Source: Thiohalophilus sp.
GTDB lineage: Bacteria > Pseudomonadota > Gammaproteobacteria > UBA6429 > Thiohalophilaceae
Length of the DNA: 64,000 bases
Assembly (NCBI RefSeq): GCF_034521165.1
Contig: NZ_JAXHMV010000010.1
Span: forward strand, 107,868-171,867
Direction: 5' to 3'
A model generated the notes under the pieces. It saw only the letters and a program-made list of their open reading frames with translations. It was not told where the DNA came from and did not search any database. Numbering within the stretch: position 1 is the first letter of the stretch; every line of letters starts with the position of its first letter. Made by a program: the position numbers and the translations under genes. Below, piece after piece: positions 34,389-43,328 of the stretch.

Positions 34389-35771
34389 ATGCATACCTAC
34401 ATACTTCGCCGCCTGCTGTTGATGATCCCGACCCTGCTCGGGATCACCCTCGTGGTGTTCGCCGTCATGGCCGCGGCACCGGGGGGCATCAGTGCCCAGA
34501 GCCTGGTGGAAGGGCAGAACCTGGAGCCGGAAGTCAAAAAGGCGATGGAGGAGTACTATAATCGCCTCTATGGACTGGATCAGCCGGCACCGGTGCAATA
34601 TCTGCGCTGGCTGAACAATATCTCGCCGATCGGTTTTACCTTCGATCAGGACAACCGGGTGGACGGTTTTTCACTGACCAAGGGGGTCGAGCTGGGCACC
34701 AGCTTTCGCTATGGGCGCCCGGTCGCGGATCTGATCGAGGAGCGGTTGCCGATTACCTTGCTGCTGAACATTCTTTCCATTCCGCTAATCTACGTGGTGG
34801 CGATCGCCATCGGGGTGCATGCCGCCACCCAGCGCGGCAAGGCCTTTGATGTCGGCTCGGGCGTGACTCTGCTGGGTCTGTGGTCGGTGCCGACCATGCT
34901 GGCGGGGGTGTTGCTGATCGGCTTTTTTGCCAGCGATCAGTACTGGCACTGGTTTCCCACCGGCGGACTGAATCGGCGCGAGGCACTGGACATGCCGTTC
35001 ATGCCTCACTGGCGTTCCTTCGGTGATCTCCTGCTGCTGTTTGTGGCCATGGCGTTATCCATGGCGCTGTTCATTATGCTGAGCCTGCGTGGCGCAAGCC
35101 GCTGGCGCACCGGGTTGATGGCGGCACTGGGCGCGCTGCTGGGGGCGGTGATGGCCGGCGCCTTGCCCGGCGAGACAGCGTGGCTGACCGTGATGCTGAT
35201 CAGCGCGGTGCTGGCGGCCTGTCTCGGGTTGATCGGCTATACCGACTACGCTGCCCTGCGTACCACCCTGCTGGGGATTCTCGGTGCGGGGATCGGGGCG
35301 GGCATTGCCGTCTATTTCATGCAGGGCGAGTTTATCCGCGGTTTCCTGCTGGATCGACTCTGGCATCTGATCCTGCCGGTGTTGTGTCTGTCCTACGGCG
35401 GCTTTGCCTTTCTGGCAAAACTGACACGCAGCGCGGTGCTGGAGAATCTGTTGTCCGATTATGCGCGCACCGCCCGGGCCAAAGGGGTGCCCGAGAAACA
35501 GGTACTGTGGCGACACGTTTTTCGCAACAGTCTGCTGCCCCTGATCACGGTGGCGGCCGCCTTGCTGCCCAGCCTGCTGGGCGGGTCCATTATTGTCGAA
35601 GCCCTGTTCAGTATCGACGGGATGGGCAAGCTGGCCGTCGAAGCGGTCCAGACGCGGGATCGTGAACTGGTGCTGTCCATTACCCTGATCGGGGCGCTGT
35701 TATCCCTGCTGGGCTATTTGCTGGCCGATCTCTGTTATGCGATTGCCGATCCGCGGGTCAGTTATGAGTGA
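34389..35771 (+). CDS. ABC importer permease, OppB/YejB type, with extra membrane segment block
   Basis: A 460-aa inner-membrane permease; related OppB/DppB/YejB proteins have about 310-365 aa. The N-terminus MHTYILRRLLLMIPTLLGIT and the EAA loop (about residue 365, ARAKGVPEKQVLWRHVFRNS) are standard. The extra length comes mostly from an insertion of about 100 hydrophobic residues (about 215-315) predicted to add three or four membrane helices. It overlaps the next permease gene by 8 nt. Confidence 0.9.
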   Translation: MHTYILRRLLLMIPTLLGITLVVFAVMAAAPGGISAQSLVEGQNLEPEVKKAMEEYYNRLYGLDQPAPVQYLRWLNNISPIGFTFDQDNRVDGFSLTKGVELGTSFRYGRPVADLIEERLPITLLLNILSIPLIYVVAIAIGVHAATQRGKAFDVGSGVTLLGLWSVPTMLAGVLLIGFFASDQYWHWFPTGGLNRREALDMPFMPHWRSFGDLLLLFVAMALSMALFIMLSLRGASRWRTGLMAALGALLGAVMAGALPGETAWLTVMLISAVLAACLGLIGYTDYAALRTTLLGILGAGIGAGIAVYFMQGEFIRGFLLDRLWHLILPVLCLSYGGFAFLAKLTRSAVLENLLSDYARTARAKGVPEKQVLWRHVFRNSLLPLITVAAALLPSLLGGSIIVEALFSIDGMGKLAVEAVQTRDRELVLSITLIGALLSLLGYLLADLCYAIADPRVSYE

Positions 35772-36939
35772 GCCAAGACAACAACGCAGTTATGCGGTCC
35801 AGGTTATGCGCGAGGTGTTTACCAAATGGGCCGCGCGTATCGGCCTGGCCTGGATCGGCTTGCTGGTGTTCGTGGCCGTGTTTGCGCCCCTGCTGGCCAA
35901 CAGCCATCCCCTGCTGTTGAGGGAGCAGGGAACGCTGGCCAGTCCCCTGTTGCGCTATCTTGGCGCGGCCGATGTGACTTTGTTGATTATTTTTTTCAGC
36001 GCCGTGGCCCTCGGGTTTATTACCAGAATCCGTTTGCGGATCCGGTTTGGCATATTATTGCTGATCGCGCTGGTTGCCACGGTGCTGTGCAACGCGCTGG
36101 TTTCCCCGCCGAAACTGAGTGTCTACGAGGAATACCGGGACAAGCAGCGGGCCGGCGCCTATGACTGGGTGATCAGCGCGCCGATTCCCTATTCACCCAA
36201 GGATTATCTGCGCGACGCCGGGGATACCGGCCTGGAAGCGCCGCTGAGCGCGAGCGAACGCCAACACTGGTTCGGCACCGATGAAAACGGTGCCGATGTG
36301 TTGAGCCGCATGATCCATGCCTCGCGTATCGCGCTGGGGATCGGTTTTGTCGCCACCGGAATTGCCATGATCATCGGCACCCTGATCGGCGGGCTGATGG
36401 GGTATTTCTCCGGCATTTACGACATGCTGGGCATGCGGCTGGTGGAAATCTTCGAGGCGATCCCGGTTCTGTTTTTACTCTTGACCTTCGTCGCTTTTTT
36501 CGGCCGCAACCTCTACGTGATGATGATCATCATCGGCATCACAAGCTGGACCGGTTTTGCCCGCTATGTGCGGGCGGAGTTTCTCAAGCTGCGGCAACAG
36601 GAATTCGTCCAGTCGGCAATTGCCTGCGGACTGCCGCTGTATTCGATTCTGTTTCGGCATATTCTGCCCAACGGCATGGCGCCGGTGCTGGTGGCAGCCT
36701 CCTTCGGGGTGGCCTCCGCGATCCTGGCCGAGGCCACGTTGAGTTTTCTCGGCCTGGGGCTGGTGGATGATCCCTCCTGGGGACAGATGCTGAACCAGGC
36801 GGTACAGGCGGCCACCTTCAACTGGTGGATGGCGGCCTTCCCCGGCGGGGCCATTTTCCTGACGGTGTTTGCCTACAACCTGATCGGGGAATCCATGCGC
36901 GATGCCATCGATCCCCATCTGAAAAAGTCCGCCCGGTGA
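35764..36939 (+). CDS. ABC importer permease, OppC/YejE type, with extended N-terminal region
   Basis: A 391-aa permease. I choose ATG 35764 because it overlaps the OppB-type stop in the usual ATGAGTGA arrangement. The core has FGTDENGADVLSRMIHASR, conserved in OppC/YejE, and the EAA loop ACGLPLYSILFRHILPNGM. Between the first helix and this core there are about 90 additional residues with two extra hydrophobic helices, around residues 65-110. It pairs with the enlarged OppB-type permease. Confidence 0.9.
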   Translation: MSEPRQQRSYAVQVMREVFTKWAARIGLAWIGLLVFVAVFAPLLANSHPLLLREQGTLASPLLRYLGAADVTLLIIFFSAVALGFITRIRLRIRFGILLLIALVATVLCNALVSPPKLSVYEEYRDKQRAGAYDWVISAPIPYSPKDYLRDAGDTGLEAPLSASERQHWFGTDENGADVLSRMIHASRIALGIGFVATGIAMIIGTLIGGLMGYFSGIYDMLGMRLVEIFEAIPVLFLLLTFVAFFGRNLYVMMIIIGITSWTGFARYVRAEFLKLRQQEFVQSAIACGLPLYSILFRHILPNGMAPVLVAASFGVASAILAEATLSFLGLGLVDDPSWGQMLNQAVQAATFNWWMAAFPGGAIFLTVFAYNLIGESMRDAIDPHLKKSAR

Positions 36940-36946
36940 GGTCGAC

Positions 36947-38608
36947 GTGAGCCGATTACTCAAAGTGGACGGATTGCATACCTGGTTGCGTAGCGGCGAC
37001 GAGATGATCCGCGCGGTGGATGATGTCAGTTTCGAGATCAACAAGGGGGAAACCTTTTGCCTGGTCGGCGAATCGGGCAGCGGCAAGTCGGTGACCGCGC
37101 TGTCGATTATCCAGTTGTTACCGCCGGATATCAGCGAGCATCCGGGGGGCCGGGTGCTGTTCGAGTATCGGCATAACAACGGCCAGACCGAGCAGGTGGA
37201 TATGCTCCGGCTTGATCCGGCCAGGACACTGAATATCCGCGGCTCGCGCATCGCGATGATTTTCCAGGAGCCGATGACCTCGCTGAACCCGGTGTTCTCG
37301 GTCGGCGATCAGATCATCGAAGCCTTACTGCTGCACAACCCGGACATGGATGAGACCGAGGCGCGCAACCGGGCGATCACCGCGCTGGAGCAGGTCAAGA
37401 TTCCCCACGCCGCCGAGCGCATCGATGATTATCCGCATCGTCTTTCCGGCGGCCAGCGCCAGCGGGTGATGATCGCCATGGCCATGGCCTGTGAACCCGA
37501 TTTGCTGATCGCCGATGAGCCGACCACGGCCCTGGATGTCACCGTGCAGGCCGAGATACTGCGCCTGATGAAGGATCTGCAACAGCGGCGCGGCACGGCC
37601 ATTTTGTTTATCACCCATGACTTCGGGGTGGTCTCGCAAATGGCCGATCGGCTGGCGGTCATGCAAACCGGCAAGATTGTCGAATCGGGTCCCCTGCAGC
37701 AGATGATCAACCAGCCCCGGCATCCCTATACCCGCAAGCTGCTGGCGGCGCTGCCGGAGAATTTGCCGCGCGAGGTGATTACCCACGACAGCGAACACAG
37801 CAAGTCGAGCGACATCCTGCTCGATCTGCAGCAGGTGGAAGTCCATTTTCCCGTCAAGAAGGGACTGTTGCGGCGGACCGTCGATTACGTCAGGGCGGTC
37901 GACGGGATCGATCTGCGCATACCCAAAGGCCAGATTCTGGCGCTGGTGGGGGAGTCCGGTTGCGGCAAAAGCACCCTGGGACGGGCCATTCTGCGCCTGA
38001 CCGATCCCACCGCCGGTCGGATCCATTTCGACGGCCGCGAGATTACCTCGCTCCCGCGCAGGGCGCTGCAACCGTTGCGACGGGAAATGCAGATCATTTT
38101 TCAGGACCCCATGTCGTCGCTCAATCCGCGTCTGAGCATCGCGGCGACGTTGACCGAGCCGATGAAGGTGCACGGCATCGGTGAGTCAAAGGAGGAGCGT
38201 CTGGAGCTGGCCAAACAGATCCTGGAACGGGTGCATCTCAAGGGCGATTATGTGTGGCGCTTTCCGCATGAATTCTCCGGCGGCCAGCGTCAGCGTATCG
38301 GCATCGCCCGCGCCCTGGCGCTCAATCCGCGTTTCATCGTTTGTGATGAAGTGACCAGCGCGCTGGATGTATCGGTGCAGGCCGAGATCCTGCAAATGTT
38401 GCTGGAATTGCGCCGGGAACGGGATCTGACCTTACTGTTTATCACCCATAATATCGGCGTGGTGGAGTATGTCAGCGACGAGATGCTGGTGATGAACGAG
38501 GGGCGAATCGTGGAACGCGGTCCCACCGATCGCATCAGCCGCGAGCCGCAACACGAATACACCCGAAAATTGCTCTCGGCGGTACCGCGGGTTCAGTTCA
38601 GCCGCTGA
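36947..38608 (+). CDS. fused double ATPase of the ABC importer (OppD-OppF / YejF type)
   Basis: A 553-aa protein with two nucleotide-binding domains in one chain. The first has Walker A GESGSGKSVT, signature LSGGQRQRV and IADEPTTALDV. The second has GESGCGKSTL, FSGGQRQRI and VCDEVTSALDV. The glutamate after Walker B is present in both, so both sites look active. The start is GTG at 36947, 7 nt after the upstream stop. The fused layout is that of YejF/DdpF-like proteins and completes the importer. Confidence 0.93.
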   Translation: MSRLLKVDGLHTWLRSGDEMIRAVDDVSFEINKGETFCLVGESGSGKSVTALSIIQLLPPDISEHPGGRVLFEYRHNNGQTEQVDMLRLDPARTLNIRGSRIAMIFQEPMTSLNPVFSVGDQIIEALLLHNPDMDETEARNRAITALEQVKIPHAAERIDDYPHRLSGGQRQRVMIAMAMACEPDLLIADEPTTALDVTVQAEILRLMKDLQQRRGTAILFITHDFGVVSQMADRLAVMQTGKIVESGPLQQMINQPRHPYTRKLLAALPENLPREVITHDSEHSKSSDILLDLQQVEVHFPVKKGLLRRTVDYVRAVDGIDLRIPKGQILALVGESGCGKSTLGRAILRLTDPTAGRIHFDGREITSLPRRALQPLRREMQIIFQDPMSSLNPRLSIAATLTEPMKVHGIGESKEERLELAKQILERVHLKGDYVWRFPHEFSGGQRQRIGIARALALNPRFIVCDEVTSALDVSVQAEILQMLLELRRERDLTLLFITHNIGVVEYVSDEMLVMNEGRIVERGPTDRISREPQHEYTRKLLSAVPRVQFSR

Positions 38609-38695
38609 TGGTCAGTGTCGGATGAGCGCTTCGGTGGTTAAGTCTATGCCGGGACGGAGTGGGCCAATGTTCTCTTCTTTGCGCCTGACAAAAAT

Positions 38696-38730
38696 AACGC
38701 AGAGGTCGCGGAGGCGCGGAGGCGCAGAGA
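38696..38730. repeat. left arm of a widely spaced inverted repeat
   Basis: AACGCAGAGGTCGCGGAGGC followed by GCGGAGGCGCAGAGA. Its near reverse complement lies at 39033-39059, on the other side of the MITE-like copy. No gene is seen in 38609-39085; this 477-nt spacer holds the two arms and the MITE-like element only. Confidence 0.6.
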
Positions 38731-38810
38731 ATAATAATCGGGTGATTTGCCGGTTCGAACGTCGCAGGCCGGATCATGTGTTAGCAGATCCGGCATAGCG
38801 TTGGATAGTC

Positions 38811-38973
38811 TAAATAACCGCTCCAAATTTATGCGCGCTTTATACTCTGGTTAATCTTACAGGTCACGCTGGCGTTAGCCTGCGTGATACACCTGCTGAT
38901 ACGCAGAATGTCAGGTAGCGCTGCGCGCAACCTGATCTACGCTTCTGCATACCTTTTAGGAACAGTAATTTAG
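38811..38973. repeat. MITE-like element, copy 2
   Basis: A diverged copy of the 6528-6687 element. The ends are CTAAATAACCGCTCC (about 38810-38824) and GGAACAGTAATTTAG (38959-38973). The internal hairpin TCACGC...GCGTGA (38864-38887) and the TGTCAGGT...CAACCTGA stem are conserved, with the segment CACGCTGGCGTTAGCCTGCG identical in both copies. It lies between the ABC importer operon and mltD. Confidence 0.7.
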
Positions 38974-39032
38974 TCATGCAGCCTTTGTCGGATCAGGATT
39001 CAGGATCGCCGAAGTTTCTTTATCAATCTATT

Positions 39033-39059
39033 TCTCCGCGCCTCTGCGAACTCCGCGTT
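39033..39059. repeat. right arm of the inverted repeat flanking the MITE-like copy
   Basis: TCTCCGCGCCTCTGCGAACT then CCGCGTT, which is close to the reverse complement of 38696-38730. It lies 27 nt downstream of the mltD stop codon on that gene's strand. Confidence 0.6.
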
Positions 39060-39085
39060 AAAAACATCCACTCTGGAGAAAAGGA

Positions 39086-40711
39086 TTAGCTGGATGTCTG
39101 CATGACATCGACATACAGGGTCAGCCGTTGCCCCGGTTGCAGGTATTTGCCGACCGGCAGGTTGTTCCATTTGCGCAACTGGCCGATGCTGACGCGGAAT
39201 TTTTGCGAGATACGCGCCAGAGAGTCGCCCCGGCGTACGCGGTAGCCGATTCGCTTGGTCAGGCTGCGTTGGGCTGGCAAAGCGATCTGATCCGGATTCA
39301 GCGCGGCCTGATCGCTGCGGCGTGACCAGATGATCAGGCTTTGTCCCGGTTTGAGCGGGTCGCCGGGGGCCATGGCGTTCCAGGCGGCCAGGGCCCGAAC
39401 GCTGACGCTGTGGCGTTGCGCCAGCTCCCAGAACGTATCGCCGGGGCGCACCACATGGGTGATCTTGTTGCCCTGGCGCGGTCGGTTTTGCAACCGCTGG
39501 GTGCGCTGGGTCTGACTGAGTCGATAATTTTCCGGTTGCTGGCTGGCTACCGGGATCATCAGGCTCTGCCCCTCGCGCAGCAGGGTGCCGCGCAGCTGGT
39601 TGATGCGTTTGATGGTATTGATGCTGGTGTTATAACGCGCGGCAATCCCACTCAGAGTGTCGCCCTGGCGTATGCGGTAGCGTTGCCAGGTGACCATCTG
39701 GTGACGGTCCAGCCCGGCCAGTCGCTTTTCAAAGGTTGCGACCGAGTCTTTGGGCAAGAGCAGGTAATGCGGTCCGTCGGGCGCCGTGGCCCAGCGGTTG
39801 TAACCGGGATTGAGTCGATAGAGTTCATCCAGATCGAGATCGGCCAGCTCAGCGGCCCTGGCTAGATCGATCTGCCCCTGAATGTCGACCCGGGCAAAAT
39901 AGGCTTCATCGGGAATCGGATCGATCGTGAGACCGTATTCCTGTGGTGCCTCGATCAGTTTTTTCAATGCCAGCAGTTTGGGCACATAGGCTTCAGTCTC
40001 ACGCGGCAGATTCAGTGAGAAAAAATCGGTCGGGCGATTGCGGACCTGGTTGCGGCGAATGGCGCGATTCACATTACCGAGGCCGGAGTTATAGGAGGCC
40101 AGGGCGTGCATCCAGTCACCGTCGTAATAATCATGCATGCGCTTGAGAAATTTGGCGGCTGCTTCGGTGGAGGCATAAATATCGCGGCGACCGTCGTACC
40201 ACCAGTTCTGTTTCAGTCCATAGAGCCGTCCGGTCGAAGGAATAAATTGCCAGATACCCGACGCCCGCCCATGGGAGTAGGCAAACGGTTGAAAGGCACT
40301 TTCGACGATCGGCAGCAGGGCGATCTCCAGCGGCAGATTGTACTGCTCGAGGGTTTCGACAATATAGTACAGATAGGGCCGGGCCCGTTGTGCAACCCGC
40401 TGCATGTATTCGGGATTACGGGCATACCAGCTGAGTTGTTGCTCGACGCGTGCGTGGTCGATGTCCGGCAGGTCAAATCCGGCCCGAATCCGTCGCCAGA
40501 TGTCCGGGGGCGGCGCCGGCTCGTTCGACAGTTGGGAGACGATCGTCTCGTCGCGCATCAAAAGCGGAAACGGCGCATCCCCCACCACCGTCGCGACCTG
40601 TTCCGGTGTCTTCTCGACGGGTTCGACGGGGTTTTCAGAGGGGGAAGATGAGGGCAGAGCGCAGCCACTCAGGGTCGCCGTCAGCAGAACAACGATCAGT
40701 ATGCGCGTCAT
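39086..40711 (-). CDS. mltD: membrane-bound lytic murein transglycosylase D with three LysM domains
   Basis: A 541-aa peptidoglycan lyase. The N-terminal lipoprotein signal has LSGCALPSS with the lipobox cysteine at about residue 17. The SLT catalytic domain (about 105-230) has the catalytic glutamate in ESAFQPFAYSHGRASGIWQF. Three LysM peptidoglycan-binding modules follow (about 345-390, 420-465 and 490-535), each with the RxGDT/S-x-IA pattern. It is divergent from the yafS-like/rnhA/dnaQ cluster, the same neighbourhood as in E. coli. Confidence 0.95.
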   Translation of the reverse strand: MTRILIVVLLTATLSGCALPSSSPSENPVEPVEKTPEQVATVVGDAPFPLLMRDETIVSQLSNEPAPPPDIWRRIRAGFDLPDIDHARVEQQLSWYARNPEYMQRVAQRARPYLYYIVETLEQYNLPLEIALLPIVESAFQPFAYSHGRASGIWQFIPSTGRLYGLKQNWWYDGRRDIYASTEAAAKFLKRMHDYYDGDWMHALASYNSGLGNVNRAIRRNQVRNRPTDFFSLNLPRETEAYVPKLLALKKLIEAPQEYGLTIDPIPDEAYFARVDIQGQIDLARAAELADLDLDELYRLNPGYNRWATAPDGPHYLLLPKDSVATFEKRLAGLDRHQMVTWQRYRIRQGDTLSGIAARYNTSINTIKRINQLRGTLLREGQSLMIPVASQQPENYRLSQTQRTQRLQNRPRQGNKITHVVRPGDTFWELAQRHSVSVRALAAWNAMAPGDPLKPGQSLIIWSRRSDQAALNPDQIALPAQRSLTKRIGYRVRRGDSLARISQKFRVSIGQLRKWNNLPVGKYLQPGQRLTLYVDVMQTSS

Positions 40712-40940
40712 ATTGTTGTTATCAATTCAAGGGGTTGGCGACTGACTATAGTGAATTCAGATAGTAAAAACTGTGAACCAGGTGGTCAAGCTTTATCGCC
40801 GGCCGGGGAAAGATTCCCCCATCAGCCCGGAGCGGGCATACTGTGACAGGTTTGAAGCGGTCATTGATCGAAAGAGCATGAAGCTACGTCGTCAAAAAAG
40901 CGGGCTGCGCCGATTCCACCGTTGTTCGGGCGGGGAACGG

Positions 40941-41711
40941 ATGGGGCCACGGCTCGAGCAATGGTATACCACCCGTCTGGGGTGCTTGCTGGCCGAGCAG
41001 GAGCAACAGCAGCTGGATACGGAGCTGGTGAATCTGTTCGGCTATCATCTGCTGCATATGGGCAGCCCCGCGGAGGCGGCGATGTTGCGCACCAGCCGGG
41101 TCAATCACCGTATGCGCACCCGGCTCGATCCCGACAGCCGCGCGGCGGGCCGGGACGAGCGGGTATTGTGTCTTGAGCCGACGGCCCTGCCGTTCAGCCC
41201 CGATACCCTGGATGTGGTGGTGTTATCCCATGTGCTGGAGTTTTCGAACGATCCGCACACCGTCTTGCGGGAAGTGGAGCGTAGCCTGATTCCCGAAGGA
41301 CATGTGGTCATTCTGGGCTTCAATCCCGTCAGCCTGTGGGGACTGATCCGGCTGTTTCGCGGCGGCAAAGGCCAGCTGCCCTGGTGTGGCCATTTTATGA
41401 CCCTGACCCGGCTCAAGGACTGGTTGGCCCTGCTGGGTTTCGATGTGGTGCAACAGCGTCGCTATTGCTACCGGCCCCCCTGGCAGCGGCCCCGGTTGAT
41501 GCAAAAGCTGATGTTTATGGAGCGGCTCGGGCAACGCCTGTGGCCCTTTTTCGGCGGCGGCTTTCTGCTGGTGGCGCGCAAGCGGGTCACAACCCTGACC
41601 CCGATCCGCCCGCGCTGGCGGGCGCGGCGGCGCATCGCCGTCAGCGGTCTGGCCAAGCCGCTGAATAATGAAAGACAACACAAAGGAGCCCGTTTTGAGT
41701 CAGATCGTTGA
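40941..41711 (+). CDS. SAM-dependent methyltransferase, YafS-like
   Basis: A 256-aa class I methyltransferase. I choose ATG 40941 (MGPRLEQWYTTRLGCLLAEQ), a conserved N-terminus in this family, rather than GTG 40773, whose extra 56 residues look non-conserved. The methyltransferase_11-like core includes DTLDVVVLSHVLEFSNDPH and VILGFNPVSLWG. The substrate is unknown. It overlaps rnhA by 17 nt. E. coli has gloB between mltD and yafS; gloB is absent here. Confidence 0.8.
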   Translation: MGPRLEQWYTTRLGCLLAEQEQQQLDTELVNLFGYHLLHMGSPAEAAMLRTSRVNHRMRTRLDPDSRAAGRDERVLCLEPTALPFSPDTLDVVVLSHVLEFSNDPHTVLREVERSLIPEGHVVILGFNPVSLWGLIRLFRGGKGQLPWCGHFMTLTRLKDWLALLGFDVVQQRRYCYRPPWQRPRLMQKLMFMERLGQRLWPFFGGGFLLVARKRVTTLTPIRPRWRARRRIAVSGLAKPLNNERQHKGARFESDR

Positions 41712-42180
41712 AGCCTTTACCGACGGTGCCTGCCGCGGCAATCCCGGTCCCGGTGGCTGGGGGGTGCTGCTGCGCTATAACGGCCATGAAAAACGGCTGC
41801 ACGGCGGTGAGCCGCAGACCACTAACAACCGGATGGAACTGATGGCCGCCATCCAGGCGCTGGAGAGCCTCTCCCGGGCCTGCGAAGTGCACCTGACCAC
41901 CGACTCGACCTATGTGCAAAAAGGCATCAGCGAATGGCTGGCCAACTGGAAGGCACGCGGCTGGAAAACCGCGTCCAAAAAACCGGTCAAAAACGTGGAC
42001 CTCTGGCAACGCCTGGACGCCGCGGTGCAAAAGCATCCGAAGGTACACTGGCACTGGGTCAAGGGCCACAGCGGCCATGACGAGAACGAGATCGCCGATC
42101 AACTCGCCAATCTCGGGATCGATGAGTTGCCCAGCAACTCATCGATGGGACGAGGGACGAGGGACGAGGGACGAGGCTGA
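41695..42180 (+). CDS. rnhA: ribonuclease HI
   Basis: A 161-aa enzyme cleaving RNA in RNA-DNA hybrids. I choose TTG 41695 because AAAGGAG (41682-41688) is well placed and because the catalytic residues then fall at Asp10, Glu48 and Asp70, the same numbers as in E. coli; the fourth is Asp135. An ATG at 41668 would add nine residues. The last dozen residues (MGRGTRDEGRG) are encoded by the GGGACGA heptamer repeat, so the C-terminus seems to have been extended by repeat DNA. Confidence 0.95.
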   Translation: MSQIVEAFTDGACRGNPGPGGWGVLLRYNGHEKRLHGGEPQTTNNRMELMAAIQALESLSRACEVHLTTDSTYVQKGISEWLANWKARGWKTASKKPVKNVDLWQRLDAAVQKHPKVHWHWVKGHSGHDENEIADQLANLGIDELPSNSSMGRGTRDEGRG

Positions 42181-42283
42181 TGTTTATGCCGGTTCAAGGC
42201 GTGAAACTCCGTCAGAATTGCGATAATCTTCGCTACATGCACATGACTAACGTTTTTACTCGTCCCTCGTCCCTCGTCCCTGG
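42147..42283. repeat. mirror-image heptamer repeats between rnhA and dnaQ
   Basis: About four copies of GGGACGA in tandem (42147-42176) form the end of rnhA. Their reverse complement, about three copies of CTCGTCC (42259-42283), lies just before dnaQ. The two arms, some 80 nt apart, could form a stable hairpin in the rnhA-dnaQ transcript. Confidence 0.7.
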
Positions 42284-42292
42284 TACCTGGTC

Positions 42293-43009
42293 ATGAGGCA
42301 GATCGTCCTCGACACCGAAACCACCGGCCTGGAGCCGGCCCAGGGCCACCGGATCATCGAGATCGGGTGTGTCGAGCTGGTCAACCGGCGTTTGACCAAT
42401 AACCGGTATCACCAGTACATCAACCCCGAGCGGGAGATCGACGAGGGGGCGGTTGAGGTACACGGTATCACCAGCGAGTTTCTGGCTGACAAACCCCGCT
42501 TTGTCGAAGTGGCCGAGGATTTTGTCAATTTCATCCGCGGTGCCGAGCTGATTATCCACAATGCGCCGTTCGATGTCGGGTTTATCAACCACGAACTCAG
42601 GCGCCTGGAGGCGGGGAGCCAGCCGGTCGACGATTTCTGCCGGGTGATCGATACCCTGGTGATGGCGCGCCAGCTGCACCCGGGGCAGAAAAACAACCTC
42701 GACGCCCTGTGCAAGCGTTATTCCATCGATAATTCCTCGCGTGAACTGCACGGCGCGCTGCTCGACGCCGAGATCCTGGCGGAAGTCTATCTGGCCATGA
42801 CCGGCGGGCAGGTGACCCTTTCCCTGGAGGGGCGGGGTGCCAGCGAGGCAACCGGACGGCCCGAAACACGTCGTCCCCTGGCGGCAGATCGCCCGCCTCT
42901 GAAAATCCTGCACGCCAGCGAGGACGAGTTGCGCGCCCATCAGGCCCGCCTGGACACCATCGACGGGGCCAGTGACGGCCAGTGTCTGTGGCGCCGCCTT
43001 GAGCCGTAA
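42293..43009 (+). CDS. dnaQ: DNA polymerase III epsilon subunit (3'-5' proofreading exonuclease)
   Basis: A 238-aa DEDDh exonuclease. Exo I is VLDTETTGLEP, Exo II is HNAPFDVGFINHEL, and Exo III is HGALLDAEILAEVYL with the catalytic His and Asp. The C-terminal tail that binds the alpha subunit is present. The gene lies directly after rnhA, an arrangement broadly conserved in gammaproteobacteria, although in E. coli the two genes are divergent. Confidence 0.96.
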   Translation: MRQIVLDTETTGLEPAQGHRIIEIGCVELVNRRLTNNRYHQYINPEREIDEGAVEVHGITSEFLADKPRFVEVAEDFVNFIRGAELIIHNAPFDVGFINHELRRLEAGSQPVDDFCRVIDTLVMARQLHPGQKNNLDALCKRYSIDNSSRELHGALLDAEILAEVYLAMTGGQVTLSLEGRGASEATGRPETRRPLAADRPPLKILHASEDELRAHQARLDTIDGASDGQCLWRRLEP

Positions 43010-43029
43010 GCCATGGCCGTTCCGGCAAA

Positions 43030-43248
43030 AATCTCATTTATCATTTAAAAACAAGCGCTTGCGATGGATCAAAAAAGATTAAAGTCGCTTGCCCCGGCTG
43101 CCGAAAAACTGATCAAGCCCGGAGAAAATTGTTGGTCCGGACAAAGTGAGAGAGCGATGTTTTGTTGTATTGATTGTTGTGTTTCCTCCCCCTGCGCAAG
43201 AATTGCGCAAATTTAGATTCCCCGCCAATTGAGCGGGGATTTTTTTTG
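43030..43248 (+). ncRNA. candidate small RNA ending in an intrinsic terminator
   Basis: No ORF fits this stretch. Its 3' end is a strong terminator (43219-43248). Upstream of it is an unpaired pyrimidine-rich segment containing TTTCCTCCCCC (about 43183-43193), able to pair with Shine-Dalgarno sequences, and a short TTGCGCAA palindrome. These are common features of Hfq-dependent regulatory RNAs. The 5' boundary is not determined; no clear promoter was found. It could instead be a leader/attenuator of the STAS gene that follows 80 nt later. Confidence 0.4.
43219..43248 (+). terminator. strong intrinsic terminator upstream of the STAS gene
   Basis: TCCCCGC pairs with GCGGGGA around a CAATTGA loop and is followed by eight T residues. 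It is placed before, not after, an annotated gene, since dnaQ ends about 210 nt upstream. Confidence 0.9.
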
Positions 43249-43328
43249 TCTGGTATGAATTGCACAACACCGCTATCAGGGCCACTATTTTCACTAGTTT
43301 GGCTAAATCGGCGGCGGCAGGGGTTGGT

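Noticed and set aside
40773..40940. Upstream GTG start for the YafS-like methyltransferase
   Set aside because: The extra 56 residues resemble translated non-coding DNA, whereas the MGPRLEQWY start matches the family N-terminus.
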